A stretch of 20,731 nt of DNA from an uncultured Novosphingobium sp. (GCA_946886075.1 CAMPHR010000045.1:1-20731); one strand, 5' to 3'; counted from the first letter of the stretch, positions 11,038 to 19,740 are shown. Program-made: numbers and translations. Notes: generated by a model not told the origin, from the letters alone.

Positions 11038-12471
11038 CTATTCCGCCGCGTCCGCCACGGCCTCCGGCAACGCCCGCACCGCTTCGGGCGAGGCGGGGTC
11101 GCGCACCAGGGCTTCCACCGGTTCCAGCGCCTCCAGCTCCTTGCCGCCAGTCTCGATATTGAGGTCGCGCAGCTTGCGCCCGGTCACCAGCACCCGGCCC
11201 TCGAAGCTGCCGACGAAGCTGTTATAATCGCTGACCGCGCCGGTCAGGCGATTGCCGAGCTTCTTGAGCGATGCCGCCGCGCCTGCCAGTCGCTCGTACA
11301 ACTCCTTGCCCAGCGCCCCGATCCGCTTGGCCTCGTCCGCCATCTTCTCCTGCCGCCACACAGCCGCGACCGTGCGCGCGATGGCGATGAGGTTGGTCGG
11401 CGTTGCCAGCAACACGCGCTTACCGAAAGCGTGATCCCACAGCTGTGGGTCATGCTCCAGCGCCGCTGACAGGAAATGCTCGCCGGGCACGAACATGATG
11501 ACATAGTCCGGCGCCTCGTCGAACTGGTCGGCATAGCTTTTGCGCCCCAGCGTCTCGACATGCGCACGCATCGCGGCGGCATGGGCGGAGAGCAGCCGCT
11601 TGCGCTCTTCCTCGCCTTCCGCGCCATAGGCGTCCTGATAGGCGTTGAGCGACACCTTGGCGTCGATCACCAACGCGCGGCCACCGGGAATGCGCACGAT
11701 AGCGTCCGGGCGCAGCCGCCCATCCTCGCCCTCGACGCTCACCTCGGTGCGGAAATCGACATGCTCGGAAAGCCCGCACGTCTCCAGCACATTGCGCAGC
11801 TGCTGCTCGCCCCAGCGCCCGCGCGCCTTGGGCGCATGGCGCAGCGAATCCACCAGCCGCTGCGCTTCGGCGCGCACCGCTTCCTGCCCCGACTTCATCG
11901 ATTCGATCTCGCCACGCAGGATTCCGTAAGCCTCGGTGCGCTGCTGCTCGATCTGGCTGATCTTCTGGTCGTAGCGCTGGATCGTCTCGTTGACCGGGTG
12001 CAGCAATTGCTTGAGCTGCGCCTCGCTCTTTTCATGCGCCTGCGCCAGCCGCTGATCCGCGCGCTCCAGAAAATGGCTCTGCGCCTGATGCAGCAGCTTG
12101 CCGCCAATCTCGCTGAACTGCGCCGACAACTGCTCCTTCGCATCCTTCAGCGCCACGATCTGCGCCTCGAACGCCTCTGCCCGCGCCTGCGCTTCGGATC
12201 GGAGCGCCGCCAGCTCCCGCTCGGCAAGCCCACGCGCTGCGCGTTCCTCGTCCAGCCGCTGCGCCAGCACGCCTGCCTGGGCCGCCCGGTCCTGCGCCAC
12301 CACCAGTTCCTGCAGGGCGCCGTTGCGCTGCGCCTCCGCCTGAACGAGCCGCGCATTCAGCTCCGCCTTCTCCGCCGCCAGTGGCGCCAACGCCTTACCG
12401 CGAAACAGCCAGCCCAGACCCAGCCCTGCAGTGAAGGCGGCCAGACTGAGGATGATGGCAAGGCTGTCCAT
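11038..12471 (-). CDS. rmuC: RmuC-family DNA recombination protein
   Basis: RmuC limits inversion at short inverted repeats in E. coli and has a predicted nuclease-like fold. The 477-residue protein has the expected architecture: an N-terminal membrane segment (about 4-23), a long Ala/Glu/Arg-rich coiled coil (about 30-210), then the conserved core with RGRWGEQQL (217-225), RPDAIVRIPG and IDAKVSL (269-275). The core runs to about residue 430 and is followed by a short variable acidic tail. A GGGGGA element lies upstream of the ATG at 12471. It sits 63 bp downstream of the aminotransferase gene on the same strand, so the two may be co-transcribed, although their functions are unrelated. Confidence 0.95.
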   Translation of the reverse strand: MDSLAIILSLAAFTAGLGLGWLFRGKALAPLAAEKAELNARLVQAEAQRNGALQELVVAQDRAAQAGVLAQRLDEERAARGLAERELAALRSEAQARAEAFEAQIVALKDAKEQLSAQFSEIGGKLLHQAQSHFLERADQRLAQAHEKSEAQLKQLLHPVNETIQRYDQKISQIEQQRTEAYGILRGEIESMKSGQEAVRAEAQRLVDSLRHAPKARGRWGEQQLRNVLETCGLSEHVDFRTEVSVEGEDGRLRPDAIVRIPGGRALVIDAKVSLNAYQDAYGAEGEEERKRLLSAHAAAMRAHVETLGRKSYADQFDEAPDYVIMFVPGEHFLSAALEHDPQLWDHAFGKRVLLATPTNLIAIARTVAAVWRQEKMADEAKRIGALGKELYERLAGAAASLKKLGNRLTGAVSDYNSFVGSFEGRVLVTGRKLRDLNIETGGKELEALEPVEALVRDPASPEAVRALPEAVADAAE

Positions 12472-12534
12472 GAAAATCCCCCGTTGGAACGAAAGGTGAA
12501 CCTAGCCGCCGCCGCGATGCGCCGCAAGCGTTAG

Positions 12535-13707
12535 TTACCCGAGCGTCTCGCGAAAACGGCAAAGCCGCGCCACCGCTTCATCGATCACCGCGTCGCTCTT
12601 TGCAAAGCACAGCCGTACCAGATGGCTGACCGCCGCATCGGGGTAAAAGGCAGAAATCGGGATGGCCGCCACGCCAGCCTCGCCGATGATCCGCTCGCAG
12701 AAACTTACATCATCAGGATCGATGCCCGACGCGACAAGGTCCACCGTCACAAACCAGGTTGCCGCGCTCCGCTGCACAACATAGCCGCCCGCGCGCAGGC
12801 CATCGACTAGCCGGTCGCGTGACGCCTGATAGCCCGCCCGCATCTCCCCGAACCATGCATCGGGCTTGGCCAACCCGTCGGCCACCGCCCATTGCAGGTT
12901 TGGCGCGCTGGTAAAGGTCAGGAACTGGTGCGCTCGTCCCAAAAGCTTAGCCAAGGGCGGGGCCGCGCACATCCAGCCGATCTTCCAGCCGGTGAGCGAA
13001 AATATCTTGCCCGCCGACCCGATTTTCACCGCCCGCCCGGCCATGCCGGGAAAGCGCATCAGCGGCTGATGGAGACGGCCATCGAAGGTCACATGCTCCC
13101 AAACCTCATCGCAAATCGCAATCAGGTCATGCTCCGAGCAAAACGCCGCCAGCAGGGCAAGCTCAGCCTCATCCATCATACTGCCGCTGGGGTTGAGCGG
13201 ATTGTTGAGGATCAGCAGGCGGGTACGCGGCCCCACCGCCTCCTCCAGCGCCCCCCGCGTCACCCGCCAGTCCGGCGGCGTCAGCCTGATCACGCGCGCC
13301 ACCCCTCCCGCGCGCTCCACCAGCGGCAGATAAGCATCATACAGCGGCGCCAGCAACAGCACCTCATCGCCCGGCTGCACCAGCGCGAACAGGCTCGCGG
13401 CAATCGCCTCGGTCGCGCCGGAGGTGACGATCACCCCGTCGGCCTCCAGCGTCAGCCTCTGGTGCCGCCCATAATGCGCCGCCACCGCCGCCCGCAATTC
13501 CGGCAAGCCGCCGCTCGGCGGATATTGGTTGGACCGGGTCATCAGCGCATCTGCGGCAGCGCGCAGAATATCGTCAGGTCCTTGCGCGTCCGGGAAGCCC
13601 TGGCCGAGGTTGATCGCCCCTGTCTCCCGCGCGCGCGCGGACATTTTCTCAAAGATGGTGGCGGGCATATCCCGATAGACGGGATGGCCAAGAGGCGCGC
13701 GGGTCAT
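12535..13707 (-). CDS. Class I/II PLP-dependent aminotransferase
   Basis: Fold-type I aminotransferase of 390 residues. The Schiff-base lysine is K234 in GSAGKIFSLTGWKIGW. LNNPLNPSG (167-175) and CDEVWEH (199-205, with D200) supply the usual PLP contacts, and QYPPSGGLPELR (61-72) is the substrate-side loop common to this group. The sequence is closest in character to the methionine/kynurenine/glutamine transaminase subgroup (YbdL and KAT types), with the SAGK-F-TGWK pattern typical of it. The exact substrate cannot be assigned. The start at 13707 gives the normal N-terminus before INLGQGFPD. rmuC follows downstream; the repeat-rich gap to guaA upstream suggests a separate transcription unit. 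Confidence 0.92.
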   Translation of the reverse strand: MTRAPLGHPVYRDMPATIFEKMSARARETGAINLGQGFPDAQGPDDILRAAADALMTRSNQYPPSGGLPELRAAVAAHYGRHQRLTLEADGVIVTSGATEAIAASLFALVQPGDEVLLLAPLYDAYLPLVERAGGVARVIRLTPPDWRVTRGALEEAVGPRTRLLILNNPLNPSGSMMDEAELALLAAFCSEHDLIAICDEVWEHVTFDGRLHQPLMRFPGMAGRAVKIGSAGKIFSLTGWKIGWMCAAPPLAKLLGRAHQFLTFTSAPNLQWAVADGLAKPDAWFGEMRAGYQASRDRLVDGLRAGGYVVQRSAATWFVTVDLVASGIDPDDVSFCERIIGEAGVAAIPISAFYPDAAVSHLVRLCFAKSDAVIDEAVARLCRFRETLG

Positions 13708-13801
13708 GGTTAGAGACTATCGCGCGCGACCATCAGAGTATAGCGCCAGCAATTGTCCCTAGCAGACACTGGCGTTCGTAGGCGTGCCACCACCACTCTC
13801 G

Positions 13802-13835
13802 CTCCCCTTTAGGGGAGAGGGCCGGGGAGAGGGGG
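13802..13835. repeat. CTCCCCTTTAGGGGAG hairpin repeat
   Basis: A 6-bp stem CTCCCC/GGGGAG with a TTTA loop (13802-13817) is followed by the G-rich tail AGGGCCGGGGAGAGGGGG. I recall this combination as a common intergenic repeat in sphingomonads and other high-GC proteobacteria; I have not searched. It stands about 95 bp upstream of the aminotransferase start. Confidence 0.6.
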
Positions 13836-13849
13836 TACACTTCCCATCA

Positions 13850-13924
13850 GCACCTTACAGTGCCGAATAAACCCGATGACCGTCCCCCGACGCTGGCTTG
13901 CCGTCGGCACCTTGCGGTGCCGAA
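13850..13924. repeat. Pair of 18-bp direct repeats, each a small hairpin
   Basis: 13850-13867 and 13907-13924 both fit GCACCTTRCRGTGCCGAA, differing at only two positions, 57 bp apart. Each can fold back on itself (the second as GGCACC-TTGC-GGTGCC). Another hairpin, CCGACG/CGTCGG (13887-13892 with 13902-13907), lies between them. Together with the flanking hairpins, the 258-bp guaA-aminotransferase gap is packed with fold-back elements and holds no gene. Confidence 0.65.
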
Positions 13925-13970
13925 TGACGCGGGCAGGCATCCCCCGGATGCCTGCTACCTCCGCGTCATT
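13923..13970 (-). repeat. Nested perfect hairpin covering the guaA stop codon
   Basis: Outer arms AATGACGCGG and CCGCGTCATT (13923-13932 and 13961-13970) and inner arms GCAGGCATCC and GGATGCCTGC (13933-13942 and 13946-13955) are all perfect. They form a 20-pair stem interrupted by one 5-nt bulge. The guaA stop (13968-13966) lies in the 5' arm of the transcript. No T-run follows. It could act as a 3'-end stability or termination structure for guaA mRNA. Confidence 0.7.
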
Positions 13971-15525
13971 CCCATTCGATCGTGCCCGGCGGCTTCGACG
14001 TATAGTCATAGACCACCCGGTTGATGCCCTTGACCTCGTTGATGATCCGCGTCGCCACCCGGCTCAGGAAAGCGGCGTCGAACGGATAGATGTCCGCCGT
14101 CATGCCGTCGGTCGATGTCACCGCCCGCAGCGCGCAGACGCTGTCATAGGTGCGATGGTCGCCCATCACGCCCACGGTGCGCACCGGCAGCAGCACGGCA
14201 AAGGCCTGCCAGATCGCGTCGTAGAGGCCGGCGTTGCGGATTTCCTCGAGATAGATGAGGTCGGCCTTGCGCAATATGTCGCATCGCTCCTTGCTGACCT
14301 CGCCCGGAATGCGGATCGCCAGGCCGGGCCCGGGGAAGGGGTGGCGGCCGACAAACACCTCGGGCAAGCCAAGCTCGCGGCCCAGCACCCGCACCTCATC
14401 CTTGAACAGCTCCCGCAGCGGCTCGACCAGCTTCATGTTCATCCGCTCAGGAAGCCCGCCGACATTATGGTGGCTCTTGATCGTCACCGAAGGCCCGCCG
14501 GTGAAGCTCACGCTCTCAATCACGTCGGGGTACAGCGTGCCCTGCGCCAGGAAAGTCGCCCCGCCGATCTTCTTCGCCTCATCCTCGAACACGTCGATGA
14601 AGGTCTTGCCGATGAACTTGCGCTTGGCTTCGGGATCGGTGACCCCCTCCAGCCCCTTCATGAACAGCGTCTCCGCGTTCACATGGACCAGCGGAATATT
14701 GTAGCTGCCCCGGAACAGCGAGACGACCTGCTCCGCCTCTCCGCTGCGCATCAGGCCATGGTCGACGAACACGCAGGTCAGCTGGTCGCCGATCGCCTCA
14801 TGGATCAGCACGGCGGCCACGGCGGAATCGACACCGCCCGAAAGCCCGCAAATCACCTTGCCATCGCCCACCTGCGCGCGAATCTCGGCGATCTTGGTCG
14901 CGCGGAATTCGGCCATGGTCCAGTCGCCCTTCAGGCCGCAGACATGGCGGGCGAAATTGGCGATCAGCTTGCCGCCGTCCGGCGTATGCACGACTTCGGG
15001 GTGGAATTGGGTGGCGTAGAAGCGCTTTTCCTCGTTCGCCGTCATGGCGAAGGGCGCGCCCTCGCTCACCGCCACCACTTCAAAGCCCGGAGCCAGCTGC
15101 GTCACCTTGTCGCCATGGCTCATCCACACCTGATGCCGCTCACCCTCGGCCCAGAGCCCGTCGAACAGAGCGCAACGCTTCTTGATCTCGATGAAGGCGC
15201 GGCCGAACTCGCCACTCTCGCCGCCTTCGACATTGCCGCCCATCTGCTGCATCATCGTCTGCTGGCCGTAGCAGATGCCCAGGATAGGAATCCCTGCGTC
15301 AAAGAAGCTCTGCGGCGCGCGCGGGCTGTCCTCCCACATCACCGAAGAGGGGCCGCCCGACAGGATGATGCCCTTGGGCTGCATCCGCTTGAACGCCTCA
15401 TCGGCGCTGTTGAAGGGCGCGATCTCGGAATAGACGCCCGCCTCGCGCACACGGCGCGCGATCAGCTGCGTCACCTGGCTGCCGAAATCCACGATGAGGA
15501 TGGAATCCTGAAGGGGCAGCGTCAT
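13966..15525 (-). CDS. guaA: GMP synthase (glutamine-hydrolysing)
   Basis: GuaA converts XMP to GMP using ATP and glutamine, the last step of guanine nucleotide synthesis. The 519-residue protein is full length. The N-terminal class I glutamine amidotransferase domain has the catalytic triad C85 (GICYGQQ), H175 and E177 (FHPEV). The ATP-pyrophosphatase domain starts near 205 with its PP-loop SGGVDS (229-234). The C-terminal dimerisation domain ends in the family-typical KPPGTIEWE. The start at 15525 has AAGG 7 nt upstream. The MFS transporter gene ends 42 bp upstream on the same strand, so read-through from it is possible. The stop codon is embedded in a strong hairpin. Confidence 0.98.
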   Translation of the reverse strand: MTLPLQDSILIVDFGSQVTQLIARRVREAGVYSEIAPFNSADEAFKRMQPKGIILSGGPSSVMWEDSPRAPQSFFDAGIPILGICYGQQTMMQQMGGNVEGGESGEFGRAFIEIKKRCALFDGLWAEGERHQVWMSHGDKVTQLAPGFEVVAVSEGAPFAMTANEEKRFYATQFHPEVVHTPDGGKLIANFARHVCGLKGDWTMAEFRATKIAEIRAQVGDGKVICGLSGGVDSAVAAVLIHEAIGDQLTCVFVDHGLMRSGEAEQVVSLFRGSYNIPLVHVNAETLFMKGLEGVTDPEAKRKFIGKTFIDVFEDEAKKIGGATFLAQGTLYPDVIESVSFTGGPSVTIKSHHNVGGLPERMNMKLVEPLRELFKDEVRVLGRELGLPEVFVGRHPFPGPGLAIRIPGEVSKERCDILRKADLIYLEEIRNAGLYDAIWQAFAVLLPVRTVGVMGDHRTYDSVCALRAVTSTDGMTADIYPFDAAFLSRVATRIINEVKGINRVVYDYTSKPPGTIEWE

Positions 15526-15567
15526 CGAATCGCCTTTATGAGCCGGAGAGAATGGAATGGGGCGCGG

Positions 15568-16821
15568 TTAGTGCGCTTGACCTCTCTTGTCCAGCGAAGG
15601 GACGCCTTGCGCCCGCCCGGCGGCCCAGCCGAGCAACGCCGCACCCCCCAGCACCGCCGCCGCCATCAGGAAGGCGCTGCCGATGAAGGGCAACACCGGC
15701 CGCTCACCCACCGAAATCGAATAGATCGCACCGAAGAAGATCGGTGACAGCACGCCCGCGATCGACCCGACGCTGTTATTGGCGCCCTGCAATTGCCCCT
15801 GTTCGGACTCCGACACCCGCTGCGTCATCAGCGACTGGATCGTGGGCATCGCCAGCCCCCAGAATGCACTGGGGAATACCGCCGCGATGAACATCTCCTG
15901 CGTGGGTGCTAGGCCCATCATTGCAAGGCCCAGCGCGCCAAAGGCAAGGCCGATCACCATCGTGCGCCGATCGCCCAGACGCCGCGTCACCGGCCCGACG
16001 AGCAATCCCTGCACGGCCATGTCCAGCGCACCGACAAGCGCGAACAATATGCCCACCTGCAACGGCCCCCAGCCGTAGCGATCGGCCGCATAAAGCACGA
16101 ACACCGCCGAAAACAGATGATGCGCGAAATGCAGCAGGAAGTTGACCGTCGCCAGGCTCGACAGCTCAGGATGCGACCGCAACAGCCTCAAAGCGCCAAA
16201 AGGATTAGCCCGCTTCCACGAAAAGGTCATCCGCTTTTCTGGCGCAAGCGACTCGGGCAGGATGATGAGGCCGTAGAGGAAGGCGAGGCCGGAAAATCCC
16301 GCCGCCGCCCAGAAGGGCGCGCGCACCGAAATCTCGCCCAGCATGCCGCCCAGCAGCGGCCCGGCGACGAACCCGCCGCTGAATGCCGCGCCGATCAGGC
16401 CATATCCGCGCGCCCGTTTTTCCGGCGGCAGGATGTCGGCCATATAGGCATAGGTGGACGTAAAGCTGGACGATGTGATGCCCGCGAATATCCGACCCAA
16501 CGCCAGCCACCACAGATTGGGCGCCAGCGCCATCAGCAGGAAGTCGAGCGCCAGTCCCGCCACCGAAATCAGGATCACCGGCCGCCGCCCGAACCGGTCG
16601 GAAAGCGACCCGATGACCGGCGAACACAGGAACTGCATCACCGCCCAGAGCGCAACCAGCAAGCCGTTCCACAAGCCTGTCGCCGTGGTCGATCCCGAAA
16701 GCTCGGCAATCAGTTGCGGCACGACGGGAATCACGATCCCCATCGACATGACGTCCAGCATCGCCGTCAGCAAGATGAAGACGATCGCAGCGGTGCGGGG
16801 CGAGGCAGGAGCCGAAGACAT
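15568..16821 (-). CDS. TetA-like MFS efflux transporter (DHA1 family)
   Basis: Twelve-helix major facilitator protein of 417 residues. Helix 1 carries an Asp (D23, in LLTAMLDVMSMGIVIPVVP), and motif A, GSLSDRFGRRP (71-81), follows helix 2; this is the pattern of the TCR/Tet group of drug:H+ antiporters. Tetracycline export itself is not implied: chromosomal TetA-like proteins of this type are common and usually uncharacterised, and no TetR regulator is next to the gene. A possible ribosome site (AGGCGG) precedes the ATG at 16821. The C-terminus is short and hydrophilic (SLDKRGQAH). It lies just upstream of guaA on the same strand and 113 bp downstream of the secreted-protein gene. Confidence 0.92.
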   Translation of the reverse strand: MSSAPASPRTAAIVFILLTAMLDVMSMGIVIPVVPQLIAELSGSTTATGLWNGLLVALWAVMQFLCSPVIGSLSDRFGRRPVILISVAGLALDFLLMALAPNLWWLALGRIFAGITSSSFTSTYAYMADILPPEKRARGYGLIGAAFSGGFVAGPLLGGMLGEISVRAPFWAAAGFSGLAFLYGLIILPESLAPEKRMTFSWKRANPFGALRLLRSHPELSSLATVNFLLHFAHHLFSAVFVLYAADRYGWGPLQVGILFALVGALDMAVQGLLVGPVTRRLGDRRTMVIGLAFGALGLAMMGLAPTQEMFIAAVFPSAFWGLAMPTIQSLMTQRVSESEQGQLQGANNSVGSIAGVLSPIFFGAIYSISVGERPVLPFIGSAFLMAAAVLGGAALLGWAAGRAQGVPSLDKRGQAH

Positions 16822-16934
16822 GATCGCCGCCTAGCCTATTCCCACCCCGGTTGGAACCGACCGAATCGCGATCGGGATAAATTTCCGAATTCGACTCGGA
16901 AGCTCTTGCGTCCGCGAGCGGCAGCCGTACCGCG

Positions 16935-17504
16935 CTATCGCGAGGACCCGCTGCGGGGAATATTCAGCCTCGCGATACGGCCATTCTCGACCGAGCAGGT
17001 GAAGTGGAGCGTCTTGCCATCGTTGGAGCGCCAAGTGGATCGCGCATCGATGTCGCCCTCCACCTCATAACCGTTGCGGCTATCTCGCGGCTCTTGCACC
17101 TGCCGCACCTCTGCAAAGCCACCGTCACGCTCTGCCTCTTCACGCGCGGCGACGGCGCATTCGGTGATCGCCTCTTCGCGTTCCTGGTCTGCACGCGCGT
17201 CATCGGCGTCCGTGTAGCGCTGGTCGTCACGCGCCGTTCCCGCGCCAGTCCGCGCCTGCTCATAGGACTCGCCTGTGACGTCCGAAAAATCATCGTTGGC
17301 CCGGGGCTGCGCTGACGGCCTGGTGTCCCGCTCTTGTCCTTCCGCGAGATCCTCGTCGGCGTAACGATCATCCTGGGGTTGGCGCTCGTCGGCCTCCGGA
17401 TAGCTGTAGCCGCCGCGCGGAGACGTCTGGGCCACCGCCGCGCTATTTGCCAGCAATGCCGCGCCCAACATCGCTCCTGTCATCCATCCCGCCTTGCCGC
17501 TCAT
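16935..17504 (-). CDS. Exported acidic protein of unknown function
   Basis: The 189-residue product begins with a probable Sec signal peptide (MSGKAGWMTG, then a hydrophobic stretch), likely cleaved at AVA|Q (25/26). A long Asp/Glu/Arg/Gln-rich, low-complexity region follows (about 35-110) and is probably disordered. A compact C-terminal part (about 112-185) has two cysteines, C116 (ECAVAARE) and C170 (HFTCSV), that could form a disulphide in the periplasm. The C-terminal part looks like a small beta-rich domain (TWRSNDGKTLHFTCSVENGR). I recognise no named family. TAGGAG lies 7 nt before the ATG at 17504. The start overlaps, as ATGA, the stop of an upstream open frame of doubtful status. Confidence 0.82.
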   Translation of the reverse strand: MSGKAGWMTGAMLGAALLANSAAVAQTSPRGGYSYPEADERQPQDDRYADEDLAEGQERDTRPSAQPRANDDFSDVTGESYEQARTGAGTARDDQRYTDADDARADQEREEAITECAVAAREEAERDGGFAEVRQVQEPRDSRNGYEVEGDIDARSTWRSNDGKTLHFTCSVENGRIARLNIPRSGSSR

Positions 17505-17865
17505 GCCGTCGCTCCTATTCCGCTGCGCCGCGCGCTGTTTAGGCTCGTCCGGCTGTCACATGGCTGAACGCGCCTCACGGCTCTTCGCGGATCTTGAGGC
17601 CGGTATATGGGGAGAGAAGGCATGGCTGCCGGCATATTCCGGCTTACCCGCTCCATGCCCCGCGCGGCTGTCGACGCGCAGCAACCGGGGCACCCCGCCT
17701 GAATTGGCGCTGTGTGCCTCATGGCATCAGGATAGCGCAGCCCAATGGCAGCGCTCCGCACGATGGGGGCATCGGGATCGGCCAAGACGGGCAGGGTGGC
17801 CCGGCAGATCAGCAACAGGCTCAGGACCAGCGGAAATCGCCCATCTCTCCTCTTTTTCGGCCCCG
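17505..17865. other. Gap with a possible decayed signal-peptide gene
   Basis: No clear gene. On the minus strand a frame ending at 17501 is open from above 17850 and reads LVLSLLLICRATLPVLADPD near its beginning (about 17836-17777), a convincing signal-peptide shape. It has no ATG in frame before this. An ATG at 17845-17843 with AGGAG two bases upstream would lead into it if one base were inserted just after the start. Codon use is normal for about 30 codons and then becomes poor (AGG, AGA, ATA, CTA, CGA). This may be a broken or decayed gene, or chance. At the distal end, TTTTTCGG/CCGAAAAA (17853-17870) is a palindrome adjoining the rplQ terminator. Confidence 0.3.
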
Positions 17866-17908
17866 AAAAACAAAACAGGCCGCGGCCTCATCGAGCCGCA
17901 GCCTGTTT
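17866..17908 (-). terminator. Intrinsic terminator of the rpsM-rpsK-rpoA-rplQ operon
   Basis: In the transcript AAACAGGCTGCGGC pairs fully with GCCGCGGCCTGTTT (14 bp, one G-U) around an 8-nt loop, followed by a T-rich tail (TTGTTTTT when counted after the stem's own T's begin). It lies about 50 nt past the rplQ stop. A smaller hairpin CGCTTT-TTT-AAAGCG (17939-17925) precedes it. This is the clearest terminator in the window. Confidence 0.9.
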
Positions 17909-17956
17909 CTTAAATCCATCTGCCCGCTTTAAAAAAGCGCGCCGCCTTGCCTTTGA

Positions 17957-18382
17957 TCAGGCCGCTTCCAGCTCGTCCGCATCGGCGTTCTGGACCGGAC
18001 CCGAGTCCTTGCCCTTGGCATCCATGTCGCGGTCGACCAGCTCGATGATCGCGATCGGCGCCGCGTCCGAAGCGCGGATGCCAGCCTTGATCACGCGGGT
18101 GTAACCACCGTTGCGGTCCTTGTAGCGCTCGGCCAGAACTTCGAACAGCTTGGTCAGCTGCGTGTCGTCCTGCAGGCGCGCATGGGCCAGACGGCGGTTC
18201 GACAGGCCACCCTTTTTGGCGAGGGTGATCAGCTTTTCGACGTAGGGACGCAGTTCCTTCGCCTTGGGCGTGGTCGTCAGGATCTGCTCATGCTTGATGA
18301 GCGAAGCGGCGAGGTTGCGGAGCAGCGAGTTACGATGCCCGGCGCTGCGCTGCAGCTTACGATGACCAACCTTGTGACGCAT
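17957..18382 (-). CDS. rplQ: 50S ribosomal protein L17
   Basis: L17 is a structural protein of the large ribosomal subunit near the exit tunnel. The N-terminus [20 protein letters not shown] is the family signature, and the core continues through [15 protein letters not shown] to [20 protein letters not shown]. At 141 residues it has a modest acidic C-terminal extension (ending DADELEAA), typical of alphaproteobacterial forms. AAGGAAAG lies just before the ATG at 18382. It is the last gene of the block rpsM-rpsK-rpoA-rplQ and is followed by a strong terminator. A pair of hairpin repeats separates it from rpoA. Confidence 0.98.
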   Translation of the reverse strand: MRHKVGHRKLQRSAGHRNSLLRNLAASLIKHEQILTTTPKAKELRPYVEKLITLAKKGGLSNRRLAHARLQDDTQLTKLFEVLAERYKDRNGGYTRVIKAGIRASDAAPIAIIELVDRDMDAKGKDSGPVQNADADELEAA

Positions 18383-18470
18383 ATGTCTTTCCTTCCGTTC
18401 GTTAAGGGGCCGTTTCAGGTACCCCAGACCAGGCGACTGTTAGAGGTCGTCGCCCATTCCACCTTCAATC

Positions 18471-18551
18471 CGTCATCCCAGCGGAAGCTGGGATCTCGTG
18501 CCCCAAGGTCGCCACTAGCGGCCTGAGACCCCAGCGGAAGCTGGGGTGACG
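18471..18551. repeat. REP/BIME-like pair of inverted hairpin repeats between rpoA and rplQ
   Basis: Two 27-nt units in opposite orientation (18471-18497 and 18525-18551) are separated by 27 nt. Each unit is itself a perfect 8-bp hairpin with a GGAA loop (ATCCCAGC-GGAA-GCTGGGAT and ACCCCAGC-GGAA-GCTGGGGT), with outer ends CGTCA/GATCTC-type sequence. The layout matches bacterial REP/BIME elements. It begins 9 nt after the rpoA stop in transcript order. A decayed single unit lies at 10817-10845. Confidence 0.85.
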
Positions 18552-18559
18552 GCTGTAGA

Positions 18560-19621
18560 TCAGCCCAGCAGCTCCTGTTCGAGCTTCTTGGCCATTTCCT
18601 CGATATTTTCCGGCGGCCAGCCGGGGATGTCCATGCCCAGGCGCAGGCCCATGGACGACAGCACTTCCTTGATTTCGTTCAGCGACTTGCGGCCGAAATT
18701 GGGAGTGCGCAGCATCTCGGCTTCGGTCTTCTGGACCAGGTCGCCGATGTAGATGATGTTGTCGTTCTTGAGGCAGTTGGCGCTGCGGACCGACAGTTCC
18801 AGCTCGTCCACCTTCTTGAGCAGGTAGCGGTTGATCTGGTTGGTGTCGCTCTCGCCCTCGGCAGCGGCCGAAGCAGCGGCGCCAGCAGCCGGAGCGGCGA
18901 CGGGCAGCGCGTCTTCGAAGTGGACGAACAGCTGGAGCTGGTCCTGCAGGATGCGGGCCGCATAGGCCACCGCGTCTTCCGGCGTTACAGTGCCGTCGGT
19001 CTCGACGGTCAGCGATAGCTTGTCATAGTCCAGTTCCTGGCCGACGCGGGTGTTGTCCACCTTGTAGGCGACCTGGCGAACCGGCGAGTAAAGCGCATCG
19101 ACCGGGATCAGGCCGATCGGCGCATCGGCCGGACGGTTGGCGACGGCGGGGACATAGCCCTTGCCGACGTCAGCGGTCAGTTCCATGTTCAGCGTCGCGC
19201 CCTGGTCGAGGTGACAGATCACCAGGTCCGGGTTCATCACTTCGATGTCGCCAACGGTGGTGATGTCGCCCGCACGCACTTCGGCAGGGCCAGTCGCGGA
19301 CAGCTGGAGACGGCGAGGACCGTCGCCTTCCATCTTCAGCGCGACCTGCTTGATGTTGAGGACGATGTCCGTCACATCTTCACGCACGCCGGCGAGGGAT
19401 GAGAATTCATGCAGTACGTTCTCGATCTTGATCGAGGTGACCGCCGCGCCCTGGAGCGAGGATAGAAGAACACGGCGCAGCGCGTTGCCGAGCGTCAGGC
19501 CAAAGCCGCGCTCCAAAGGTTCGGCGATAAAAGTCGCCTTCCGCCTGCCGTCGCCCGAAACCTTGATCTCAAGGCTGTTGGGCTTCTTCAATTCCTGCCA
19601 GTTCTTCATGTTGACAGTCAT
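18560..19621 (-). CDS. rpoA: DNA-directed RNA polymerase alpha subunit
   Basis: RpoA dimerises to nucleate core RNA polymerase assembly and contacts activators and promoter UP elements. The 353-residue protein is slightly longer than the E. coli form. The N-terminal assembly domain includes [19 protein letters not shown] (38-56). An Ala-rich flexible linker lies at about 240-257, and the C-terminal domain (about 265-350) carries [12 protein letters not shown], in which R279 corresponds to the DNA-contacting R265 of E. coli, and the [12 protein letters not shown] helix-hairpin-helix. AGGGG lies 6 nt upstream of the ATG at 19621; a second in-frame ATG four codons later is less well placed. It lies between rpsK and rplQ as usual. 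rpsD, which separates rpsK and rpoA in E. coli, is absent here. Confidence 0.99.
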   Translation of the reverse strand: MTVNMKNWQELKKPNSLEIKVSGDGRRKATFIAEPLERGFGLTLGNALRRVLLSSLQGAAVTSIKIENVLHEFSSLAGVREDVTDIVLNIKQVALKMEGDGPRRLQLSATGPAEVRAGDITTVGDIEVMNPDLVICHLDQGATLNMELTADVGKGYVPAVANRPADAPIGLIPVDALYSPVRQVAYKVDNTRVGQELDYDKLSLTVETDGTVTPEDAVAYAARILQDQLQLFVHFEDALPVAAPAAGAAASAAAEGESDTNQINRYLLKKVDELELSVRSANCLKNDNIIYIGDLVQKTEAEMLRTPNFGRKSLNEIKEVLSSMGLRLGMDIPGWPPENIEEMAKKLEQELLG

Positions 19622-19699
19622 GTATTTCCCCTGGGGATGAGGCCGGAACGTTTGAAATCCTGAACCCGACAGGACCGCCCGGCGATGTAAACGGGTTGA

Positions 19700-19721
19700 C
19701 GGGCGGCGCGTCCGCCGCCCG
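19700..19721 (-). other. Tight GC hairpin between rpsK and rpoA
   Basis: CGGGCGGCG and CGCCGCCCG form a perfect 9-bp stem with a 4-nt loop, 19 nt after the rpsK stop and about 80 nt before rpoA. No T-run follows. In an operon where RpoA and ribosomal proteins may be needed in different amounts, it could tune mRNA processing or read-through. That role is inference. Confidence 0.55.
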
Positions 19722-19740
19722 GAAAGCTCAAGCGCGGCGT

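Noticed and set aside
11476..12534. 352-codon plus-strand open frame
   Set aside because: It is the antisense shadow of the rmuC coiled-coil region.
13802..13970. CRISPR-like array in the repeat-rich guaA gap
   Set aside because: There are only two similar units, they are hairpins with unequal flanks, and there is no regular spacer series or cas gene.
13876..15747. 623-codon plus-strand open frame
   Set aside because: It is antisense to guaA, whose sequence is complete and typical; the plus-strand product resembles no family.
15568..16821. Tetracycline resistance determinant
   Set aside because: The protein is TetA-like in family, but nothing in its context (no tetR, no mobile element) indicates acquired resistance, and the substrate cannot be read from the sequence.
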